Positions 6,908 to 12,742 of a DNA stretch of 13,355 bases are shown piece by piece (within the stretch, counting starts at the first letter, position 1; every line of letters begins with the position of its first letter). The position numbers were made by a program, and so were the translations under genes. The stretch comes from Actinomycetospora sp. (lineage in GTDB: Bacteria > Actinomycetota > Actinomycetes > Mycobacteriales > Pseudonocardiaceae). The notes under the pieces were generated by a model. The model was not told where the DNA came from and did not search any database. It saw nothing but the letters and a program-made list of their open reading frames with translations. The stretch covers positions 1 to 13,355 of the forward strand of contig JAICLN010000065.1 in NCBI GenBank assembly GCA_025925615.1, written 5' to 3'.

Positions 6908-8148
6908 GCGACTTCCTCTGTGGTGGTGGCGGTGTACTCGTGGACCCAGGCGTTGGCGTCGAGGTAGCTCTCGAACCGGGCGTCACGGACCTTCAGCCCG
7001 TCGACGTCGTCGTCCGGAAGGTGCAGCAGCGTCCCGGTCTCCCAGGCGCTGCGCGCCACGGCGCGAGTGCGCGCGCGGCGTCGTCGGGGGTAGGCGTCGA
7101 GGGCCGTGTCGGGGTCCGCGCTCGTGAGCAGGTGCGCGAGTACGACGGCGTCCTCGATCGACTGGTTCGCGCCCTGCCCGTGGTGGGGCAGCATCGCGTG
7201 GCAGGCGTCGCCGATGAGCACGACGCGGCCGCGGGTCCAGCGGATCAGCGGCGGCTGGGAGAGCAGCGGCCAGCGGGGGCTCTGGTCGACCGCGGCGAGC
7301 ATCTCGCGCACGGCCGGGTGCCAGCCCGCGAAGGCGGCGAGCAGCTCCCCGGCCGGGACCTCGAGGTTGCCGAGGTGTCCGGCGTCCCGCGCGCCGGCTC
7401 CCCTATCGGCGTGCTCCCCTCGGTGCTGCGTGTCGCCCCACTGCTCGGGTCCGCGGAGGACCGCGAAGAAGTTGATCGTGTCGTCACCGCGGGCCGCGCC
7501 GCCCATCGGGTAGTGCAGCAGGTGCGCGTCCGGCCCGGCCCAGAACTGGATCGCGAGCGGGTCGGGCAGCGAGGGCAGGTCGGACCGCTCGACGAGACCC
7601 CGGAAGGCGCTCGTCCCGGAGTAGACCGGGCCGTTTCCGGGACCGCACACGTGGTCGCGGACCACCGAGTGCACCCCGTCGGCCCCGACGACGACGTCCG
7701 CGGTGACCGTTGTCCCGTCGTGCAAGGTGATCGTGGCCCCGTCGCCGTCGTCGACGACCCCGGTCACCGTCCGCCCGAGGTGCAGGTGGGCGCGATCCAC
7801 CGCGCCGGCGAGGGTCTGCTGGAGGTCGACGCGGTGGATGCCCCAGTAGGGCGCGCCGAAGCGCGCACGGTAGTCGGCGCCGCCGGGGTGGGCGGCGATC
7901 CGCTCACCGGTCCGCCCGTCGCGGTAGACCAGCTCGGTGGGCTGGGTGGAGACGCGGTCGAGGGCGTCGCCGACGCCGAGTCGGTACAGCTCGCGGGTGC
8001 CGTTGGCCGACAGCGCGACGGCCGCGCCGACCTCGCGCAGCTCGTCGGCGCGCTCGTAGAGATCGACCGTGACCCCGGCGCGCTGCAGGGCGATCCCGAG
8101 GGTCAGCCCACCGATGCCCGCCCCGACGACGGCGATGCGGGGACTCAC
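6904..8148 (-). CDS. FAD-dependent aromatic monooxygenase, probable salicylate 1-hydroxylase
   Basis: The 414-residue group A flavoprotein monooxygenase has all three fingerprints. GAGIGG at residues 9-14 binds the FAD ADP moiety, VGADGVHSVVR at 154-164 is the DG motif, and VVLIGDACHAMLPHHGQGANQSIEDA at 309-334 binds the flavin ribityl chain. With NAD(P)H and O2, such an enzyme could convert salicylate to catechol and CO2, feeding CatA, whose start overlaps its stop. GTG at 8148 was chosen because it places the Rossmann motif at the N terminus and overlaps the hydrolase stop by 4 nt; the open frame continues upstream only as antisense of the hydrolase. Residues about 240-262 form an unusual polar insert containing the 21-bp repeat. 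Substrate identity is inferred from context. Confidence 0.8.
   Translation of the reverse strand: MSPRIAVVGAGIGGLTLGIALQRAGVTVDLYERADELREVGAAVALSANGTRELYRLGVGDALDRVSTQPTELVYRDGRTGERIAAHPGGADYRARFGAPYWGIHRVDLQQTLAGAVDRAHLHLGRTVTGVVDDGDGATITLHDGTTVTADVVVGADGVHSVVRDHVCGPGNGPVYSGTSAFRGLVERSDLPSLPDPLAIQFWAGPDAHLLHYPMGGAARGDDTINFFAVLRGPEQWGDTQHRGEHADRGAGARDAGHLGNLEVPAGELLAAFAGWHPAVREMLAAVDQSPRWPLLSQPPLIRWTRGRVVLIGDACHAMLPHHGQGANQSIEDAVVLAHLLTSADPDTALDAYPRRRRARTRAVARSAWETGTLLHLPDDDVDGLKVRDARFESYLDANAWVHEYTATTTEEVA
7400..7420. repeat. 21-bp dispersed repeat, copy B (inside monooxygenase gene)
   Basis: This copy is identical to 4012-4032 over 21 bases and in the same orientation. Read with the gene, it encodes about GEHADRG, residues 244-250 of the monooxygenase, seven codons that keep the frame. 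The surrounding segment does not resemble the usual core of this flavoprotein family, suggesting the repeat arrived as an in-frame insertion. Confidence 0.85.
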
Positions 8149-8870
8149 GCCGACACGGCCCGGAGGAACGCGTCGGTCAGCTCGGCGGGACGGGTGAAGT
8201 TGGCCTCGTGGCTGCCGGGGGCCTCGATCGCGGTCACGCCCAGCCGCTGCGGGAACCGGGTCCAGCCGTACTCGCCGGGCGGGAGGGCGATGTCGTCGAC
8301 GGACAGCACGTAGGCACTGGGCACGTCGAGCTCGGAGAACGGCTTCTGGTTCGGCGCCTCGGTGAACGTCCCCATCGGCTGCGGGGCGAGCAGCTCGAAC
8401 ACGGCGCGCTGCGCGTCCTCGCTCGCGTCCTGCATGAACGCGCCGGCCCACACCTCGAACGGCAGCGAGACGGTGTTCTGCTCCCCGCTCGCGGCGGCCT
8501 GCGCGGTGAACAGCCCCGCGTAGTCCGGCGGGACGGCGTCCATGAGCGACTCACCGTCCTCGGGGACGAAGGCGCTCCAGAACACGGTGCGCCGCAGCCG
8601 GCGGGCCACGCGCGGCGCTGTGCCGGAGACGACGTAGCCGCCCCAGCTGTGCCCGAGCAGCGTCACGTCGGTGAGGTCCTCGCGCTCGACGAGGTCGACG
8701 ACGGAGTCGACGCAGTCGGTGAGCGTGACCCCGCGCGGGTCGTCGCCCAGGCCGAGCCCCGGCAGCGTGGGCGTGAGCACCCGGTGCCCGGCGGCGCGCA
8801 GCCGCGTCGCGACCGGACGCCAGCTCCAGCCGCCGTGCCAGGCGCCGGTGACGAGGACGAACGTCTCCAC
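8145..8870 (-). CDS. Alpha/beta hydrolase, methyl-salicylate-esterase-like
   Basis: The 241-residue hydrolase resembles the plant SABP2/MES and bacterial EstC-like esterase group. It begins ETFVLVTGAWHGGWSW, with RLRAAGHRVLTPTLPGLG next. Ser75 sits in the elbow GHSWGG, a probable Asp at 192 or 193 in LSVDD, and His221 in APGSHEANFTRPAEL. The glycine of the usual VHGAWHGG motif is kept while its His is Thr (VTGAWHGG). GTG at 8870 has an excellent GGAGGG site 6 nt upstream and is the first gene of the minus-strand cluster. Its stop overlaps the monooxygenase start by 4 nt (GTGA), so hydrolysis of an ester or lactone giving the monooxygenase substrate is a reasonable inference. Methyl salicylate is the attractive candidate, not a proven one. 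Confidence 0.75.
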   Translation of the reverse strand: METFVLVTGAWHGGWSWRPVATRLRAAGHRVLTPTLPGLGLGDDPRGVTLTDCVDSVVDLVEREDLTDVTLLGHSWGGYVVSGTAPRVARRLRRTVFWSAFVPEDGESLMDAVPPDYAGLFTAQAAASGEQNTVSLPFEVWAGAFMQDASEDAQRAVFELLAPQPMGTFTEAPNQKPFSELDVPSAYVLSVDDIALPPGEYGWTRFPQRLGVTAIEAPGSHEANFTRPAELTDAFLRAVSA

Positions 8871-9057
8871 GGGGATCCCTCCGCATCGAGGTGAAGTGGG
8901 TCTCGACGACGAGGGTGACACACGCGATCCCGGATGAGAAAGCACTGAATCGCGCACGATTGAGAGGCCACACGTCTTGATCGTCGGAGGCCTTGACCGG
9001 CTCGCTAGCGTTCATCTGAACTAATCGGTACAAGAATTCAGATCCCGGGAGGCACCC
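8871..9057. promoter_or_regulatory. Divergent promoter region for the catabolic operon and the MetE-like gene
   Basis: This 187-nt non-coding gap separates two divergent start codons and is more A/T-rich than its surroundings. It holds the imperfect inverted repeat CTGAATCGCGCACGATTGAG at 8945-8964 (eight-base arms, one mismatch, 4-nt spacer) and a perfect 7-bp pair, ATCTGAA at 9014-9020 and TTCAGAT at 9037-9043. A plausible plus-strand promoter is TTGACC (8993-8998), an 18-nt spacer, and TGAACT (9017-9022). GGGAGG at 9047-9052 is the Shine-Dalgarno for the MetE-like gene. A minus-strand promoter for the nine-gene cluster is expected here, but I could not assign its boxes. The embedded LysR is the obvious candidate ligand. 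Confidence 0.5.
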
Positions 9058-10241
9058 GTGAGCTCAACGGATCAGGACGTCCACCGCATCCGCACCACCC
9101 ACGTCGGCAGCCTCCCGCGGCCCCGCCCACTGCTCGACCTGCTGTCCGCCCGCCAGGCGGGGGAGCCGGTGGACGGACAGACGCTGGCGGCGGCCACCCG
9201 GGACGCCGTGGCGGGGATCGTGGCCGCCCAGCGCGAGCACGGGATCGACGTGGTCACCGACGGCGAGATGGGCAAGCTCGGCTTCTTCAGCTACGTCACC
9301 GAGCGCCTCGGCGGGCTCGAGCGCCGGCCGGGCGCCGAGACGGTCTACAGCTTCGCCGCCGAGCAGGAGGCGTTCCCGGAGTACTACGAGCAGTACTTCG
9401 CCGCCGCGATGATGGGGGGACGGTCGGCACCATCGAGCCCGTCGTGTGCACCGGGCCGCTCGTCTACCGGGGCGAGGAGGCGCTGCGGGGCGACCTGGAC
9501 AACCTGGCGGCGGCCGTGGACGCCAGCCCGGGCATCGACCGGACCGCGGCGTTCGTGCCCTCGATCGCGCCGAGCGGGGTCGGCGTCAACGAGTACTACG
9601 GCTCCGAGGAGGAGTACTACTTCGCGGTCGCCGACGCGCTGTCCGTCGAGTACCGCGCGATCGTCGACGCCGGGTTCACCCTCCAGGTCGACGACCCGTT
9701 CCTCACCGAGATCTACAGCTTCCACGGCTACGACGAGGCCACCCGCTCCCGGCGCGGCCGGATGTACGTCGAGGCGATCAACCACGCGCTGCGCGGCATC
9801 CCGGCGGAGAAGGTCCGCTTCCACACCTGTTACTCGATCAACGAGGGCCCGCGCGTCTTCGACGTCCCGCTCGCGGACGTGATCGACCTCGTGCTCGCCG
9901 TCGACGCGCGGTACTACTCCTTCGAGGCGGGCAACCCCCGCCACGAGCACGAGTACCACCTGTGGGAGTCCGTGGCCCTGCCCGAGGACAAGGTCCTGAT
10001 CCCGGGCGTCATCACGCACGCGTCGAACATCGTCGAGCATCCGGAACTCATCGCGGAGCGCCTCGAGCGGTTCGCGCGGCTGGTCGGGCCGGAGCGCGTG
10101 ATGGCCGGCGCGGACTGCGGGTTCTCCTCGCAGGCGACCTACCGTCCGGAGGTCGACCCGAAGGTGATGTGGGCGAAGTTCGACGCGCTGGCCGAGGGCG
10201 CGCGGCTGGCGTCGGAGCGCCTGGTCACCCCCGCTCGCTGA
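9058..10241 (+). pseudogene. Cobalamin-independent methionine synthase-like protein, frameshifted
   Basis: Two adjacent frames together encode one MetE C-terminal/MetE-II-like (UROD-like barrel) protein of about 394 residues. The first runs from GTG 9058 (GGGAGG 5 nt upstream) through RIRTTHVGSLPRP to AAAMMGG. The second picks up at about 9420 with TVGTIEPVVCTGPLVYRGEEAL and runs to TGA 10241. The switch coincides with a run of six G at 9414-9419; one extra G would restore a continuous frame. The methyl-transfer zinc set is present: HxC in RFHTCYSINEG, Glu in YYSFEAGNP and Cys in GADCGFSS. So the protein would otherwise look functional, transferring a methyl group to homocysteine or another thiol. 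It may be a true pseudogene, a sequencing error, or use slippage. The stop abuts the convergent TetR stop directly. Confidence 0.8.
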
Positions 10242-10820
10242 TCACCGGAGCCCGCGCAGGGCGAGGTCGACGACGTCGGCGGCCCAGCCCGCCGTCGCCG
10301 TGTCCCGTCCGGCGAGGTGGTCGGCGTAGAGGGTCCCGACGACGAGGCTGGTCGCGGCCTCGACGTCGAGCCCGGCCCGCAGCTCGCCGCGCTCGATCCC
10401 GGCACGCAGCACCGCCGCGAAGAGGGCGCGCCGGGGCAGCAGCGTGGCGTCGCGCACGACGTCGAGGAGGGCGCCGGACCCGTCGGCCAGGCAGGTGCCG
10501 AGGATGCCCATCGCCCCGACCTCGACGTACTGCGCGCGCATGGCCTCGAGCAGGGCGACCAGGTCCGCGCGCACCTCGCCGGCCGGCTCCGGCACCCGCC
10601 CGAGCCGCAGGTGGGCCAGGGCCGCGCCGATCAGCTCGTCCTTGCTGCGCCAGCGCGAGTAGACGGTCACCTTCGAGACGCCGGCCTCCGACGCGACCCG
10701 GTCCATCGACATCCGGGCCACCCCGTCGGTCGCGAGCAGCCGCACGGTGGCGTCGAGGACGGCCTCGTCCTTGCCGCGGTCCTTGGTGCGGCCGCGCCCG
10801 GGGCGGGGGACCTCCGTCAC
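10242..10820 (-). CDS. TetR-family transcriptional regulator
   Basis: The 192-residue protein has a TetR-type DNA-binding domain. After the basic N terminus (RPGRGRTKDRGKDEAV), the helix-turn-helix lies at about residues 38-60 in SMDRVASEAGVSKVTVYSRWRSKDEL, followed by a variable helical ligand domain. The ligand is unknown. GTG at 10820 was chosen because it gives the normal TetR N terminus; no Shine-Dalgarno precedes it. TATCCT, a reasonable -10 box on the minus strand at 10829-10834, ends 8 nt before the GTG, so transcription may start at or next to the start codon (leaderless mRNA). The gene is divergent from the flavin reductase, the usual arrangement for a TetR that represses its neighbour, and ends directly against the MetE-like gene. 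Confidence 0.88.
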   Translation of the reverse strand: MTEVPRPGRGRTKDRGKDEAVLDATVRLLATDGVARMSMDRVASEAGVSKVTVYSRWRSKDELIGAALAHLRLGRVPEPAGEVRADLVALLEAMRAQYVEVGAMGILGTCLADGSGALLDVVRDATLLPRRALFAAVLRAGIERGELRAGLDVEAATSLVVGTLYADHLAGRDTATAGWAADVVDLALRGLR

Positions 10821-10911
10821 GGGCGCCGAGGATAGGGGGCACGGCACGATCGGGGTGCCGGCGCCGGGTCGAACCCCTAGCGTGGCGGGCGCCGGTGATC
10901 GAGGAGGAGAC
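10821..10911. promoter_or_regulatory. Divergent tetR / flavin reductase promoter gap
   Basis: This 91-nt gap contains a minus-strand -10 candidate (TATCCT at 10829-10834) for tetR and a plus-strand -10 candidate TAGCGT at 10878-10883 for the reductase. A strong Shine-Dalgarno, GAGGAGGAG, stands just before the reductase ATG at 10912. No clear palindromic TetR operator was recognised. Confidence 0.45.
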
Positions 10912-11403
10912 ATGGCGAGCACGGATCCGACCACGATGCGCTCGGTGCTCGGGCACTTCCCGTCGGGCGTCACGATCGTCACCGGCTCCGTCGACGGCGT
11001 CCCGGCCGGCTTCACGTGCCAGTCGTTCTCGTCGCTCTCGCTCGACCCGCCGCTCGTGCTGATCCTCCCCGGCCGCAGCTCGTCGTCCTGGCCGAAGATC
11101 GAGGCGACCGGGCAGTTCTGCGTCAACGTCCTCGCGCAGGACCAGCAGGACCTCTCCACGACGTTCTCGAAGTCCGGCACGGACAAGTTCGCCGGCGTGG
11201 ACTGGCGGCCGTCCCCGCTCGGCTCGCCGATCCTCACCGGCGCCACCGCCTGGATCGACTGCACCCTGTACGCCTGCCACGACGGCGGCGACCACCTCAT
11301 CGTCGTCGGCGCGGTGCACGACCTCGCCGCCGAGCCGGAGACCTCACCCCTGGTGTTCCACCGCGGTGGGTACGCCCGGACGCAAGGTGCCTTCGGCTCG
11401 TGA
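10912..11403 (+). CDS. Flavin reductase, HsaB/HpaC-like
   Basis: The 163-residue protein is a flavin reductase domain protein that reduces FMN or FAD with NAD(P)H to supply a partner monooxygenase. Family features run in order: RSVLGHFPSGVTIVTG (residues 10-25), the flavin-binding stretch GFTCQSFSSLSLDPPLVLI (33-51), SWPKIEATGQFCVNVLA (59-75), DKFAGVDWRP (91-100) and the nicotinamide-site HDGGDHLIVVGAV (123-135). The pattern is close to HsaB, reductase of the steroid-catabolic hydroxylase HsaA. No oxygenase of the two-component type lies in the window, and the neighbouring FAD monooxygenase is a single-component enzyme that should not need it. A strong GAGGAGGAG site fixes the ATG. Its TGA falls inside the left arm of a long hairpin. 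The divergent TetR may control it. Confidence 0.87.
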   Translation: MASTDPTTMRSVLGHFPSGVTIVTGSVDGVPAGFTCQSFSSLSLDPPLVLILPGRSSSSWPKIEATGQFCVNVLAQDQQDLSTTFSKSGTDKFAGVDWRPSPLGSPILTGATAWIDCTLYACHDGGDHLIVVGAVHDLAAEPETSPLVFHRGGYARTQGAFGS

Positions 11404-11443
11404 GCACTTTTCCGTCCTGTCGGGCGGAAAACTGCTCACGAGC
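11396..11443. terminator. Long stem-loop containing both convergent stop codons
   Basis: GCTCGTGAGCA at 11396-11406 pairs with TGCTCACGAGC at 11433-11443. After one C-C mismatch, TTTTCCG at 11408-11414 pairs with CGGAAAA at 11425-11431, leaving a 10-nt loop. The 18 pairs are interrupted once. The reductase TGA (11401-11403) lies in one arm and the DUF3253 TGA (complement of 11436-11438) in the other. Read from either strand the stem presents a TTTTCCG segment, so it should work as a bidirectional terminator. Confidence 0.75.
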
Positions 11444-11684
11444 GGCGGAGCCGCACCGGGCCCCTCGCCGTCGCCGGATCGACCACCCGACCCTGCTGGG
11501 TCATCTCCACCTCGCCGGCGTCGACCAGCCGCCGGGCGGCGGACCGGGCCGGTTCCATGAGGTCCCGCCAGCCCTGCGGGTCGACCCGTCGCGCCGCCTC
11601 CGACGGACAGATCGTCTTCCCGGCCCCGCGCTGGCCGAGCAGGTCGGTGATCGCGGCTTCCAGGTCCCCGTCGACGTCGCTCAT
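11436..11684 (-). CDS. DUF3253 domain protein
   Basis: The 82-residue protein matches the DUF3253 family from end to end. It begins MSDVDGDLEAAITDLLGQRG, continues with the characteristic GAGKTICPSEAARR (about residues 20-33), WRDLMEPARSAARRLVDAGEVEMTQQGRVVD, and ends RGPVRLRR. The family has no established biochemical role; its shape suggests a small winged-helix-like fold. ATG at 11684 was chosen because upstream sequence in this frame is antisense to the phzF region and has no family resemblance. There is no good Shine-Dalgarno. It is convergent with the flavin reductase and divergent from the PhzF-family gene. Confidence 0.8.
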   Translation of the reverse strand: MSDVDGDLEAAITDLLGQRGAGKTICPSEAARRVDPQGWRDLMEPARSAARRLVDAGEVEMTQQGRVVDPATARGPVRLRRS

Positions 11685-11895
11685 CGGACCGGGATACCCA
11701 CCGCGCCGCCAGGACGACGCCGACGACGAGCGCCGTCGCGACGACGACGGGCCCGCTCTGCGTGAGCACGACTCGCGTGCCACGTCGTCAGCGGTCCCGC
11801 GGCTCCCTCCCGGTCGAATCCGTCCACTGACCGGGCTGCCACTTCCGCCGAGGTGCCCCTGGCCGCCCGGGCCGCGTCGTGGGGTGATCGACGCC

Positions 11896-12738
11896 GTGCG
11901 CCCCTTCTCCCAGGTCGACGTCTTCACCGACGAGCTCACCGCCGGCAACCCCGTCGCGGTCGTCCACGACGCCGACGGCCTCTCCGACGCAGCGATGGCC
12001 GCCGTCGCGTCCTGGACCAACCTCTCCGAGACGACGTTCCTGCTGCCGCCCACCGACCCCGCCGCCGACTACCGGCTGCGCATCTTCACGCCCCGCGCCG
12101 AGCTGCCCTTCGCCGGCCACCCCACCCTCGGTTCCGCCCGCGCCTGGCTGGAGGCGGGCGGCGAGGCGCGGGACCCGTCGGGCCCGGTGCAGGAGTGCGC
12201 GGTGGGCCTCGTGCGGCTGCGCGCCGCGGGTGGCCGCCTGGCCTTCGCGGCGCCGCCGCTGATGCGCTCCGGGCCGGTCGACGAGGCGGACGTCGCCCTG
12301 CTCGCCGACGCGCTGGGTCTCGGGCGGACGGCGGTACTCGACGCGGCCTGGGTCGACAACGGTCCCGGCTGGGTCGGGCTGCTGCTGCCCGACGCCGCGA
12401 CGGTGCTGGGTATCGAGCCGGACCTGCGGGCGCTCGGGAGCAGCGAGGTGAGTCGCGCCGTCGGCGTGGTCGGCCCGCACCCGCCGGGTGGGGAGGCGGC
12501 CTTCGAGGTCCGGGCGTTCGTCCCGTCGCTCGGCGTCGGCGAGGACCCCGTCACCGGCTCCCTCAACGCCGGGCTGGCCCGCTGGCTCGTCGACGCCGGG
12601 CACGCCCCGTCGTCCTACGTCGCCGCGCAGGGCACCTGCCTGGGACGGCGGGGGCGGGTGCACGTCGAGCACGCCGGGGGCGAGGTGTGGGTCGGCGGCG
12701 GGACGGTGCCCGGCGTCGTCGGGACGATCGCGGTGTAG
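11896..12738 (+). CDS. PhzF-family isomerase/epimerase
   Basis: The 280-residue protein has the two-lobed, diaminopimelate-epimerase-like PhzF fold. Family marks are RPFSQVDVF at the start, AGNPVAVVHDADGL (residues 16-29), NLSETTFLL (42-50) with Glu45 at the position of the PhzF catalytic glutamate, PFAGHPTLGSA (71-81), and the C-terminal GEDPVTGSLNAGLARWL. In phenazine producers PhzF isomerises trans-2,3-dihydro-3-hydroxyanthranilate, but no other phenazine gene is nearby, so this is a generic family member of unknown substrate. GTG at 11896 is preferred because GGGGTGA lies about 8 nt upstream and the protein then begins exactly as the family does. GTG at 11884 would add four residues. The gene ends four bases before the convergent acetyltransferase stop. 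Confidence 0.85.
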   Translation: MRPFSQVDVFTDELTAGNPVAVVHDADGLSDAAMAAVASWTNLSETTFLLPPTDPAADYRLRIFTPRAELPFAGHPTLGSARAWLEAGGEARDPSGPVQECAVGLVRLRAAGGRLAFAAPPLMRSGPVDEADVALLADALGLGRTAVLDAAWVDNGPGWVGLLLPDAATVLGIEPDLRALGSSEVSRAVGVVGPHPPGGEAAFEVRAFVPSLGVGEDPVTGSLNAGLARWLVDAGHAPSSYVAAQGTCLGRRGRVHVEHAGGEVWVGGGTVPGVVGTIAV

Positions 12739-12742
12739 GCGC

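Noticed and set aside
4004..6967. Plus-strand open frame of 987 codons antisense to catB, lysR and catA
   Set aside because: Its composition is a monotone of Gly, Val, Arg, Asp and Ala typical of the complement of GC-rich coding DNA. It has no family motif, and the opposite strand holds three clearly recognised genes.
8149..8451. Extending the FAD monooxygenase upstream to give a 515-residue protein
   Set aside because: The extra 101 residues lie within the hydrolase gene in another frame and are Arg/Ala-rich without family resemblance. The GTG at 8148 puts the FAD-binding motif at the N terminus, as expected.
9444..10241. A separate gene starting at 9444
   Set aside because: The protein lacks the N-terminal half of its family, and the missing half is encoded immediately upstream in another frame with a good start signal. 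A single frameshifted gene explains both.
9446..11062. Plus-strand open frame of 538 codons crossing the MetE-like, TetR and reductase genes
   Set aside because: It is an Arg/Ala/Pro-rich shadow frame spanning genes on both strands, with no recognisable domain.
11685..12053. Extending the DUF3253 gene upstream to a 205-residue protein
   Set aside because: The added part is antisense to the PhzF gene and lacks family similarity; the ATG at 11684 gives the standard N terminus.
11896..12738. Assignment as a phenazine biosynthesis PhzF
   Set aside because: No other phenazine genes are present, and the PhzF superfamily contains many members of unknown function, so only the family name is supported.
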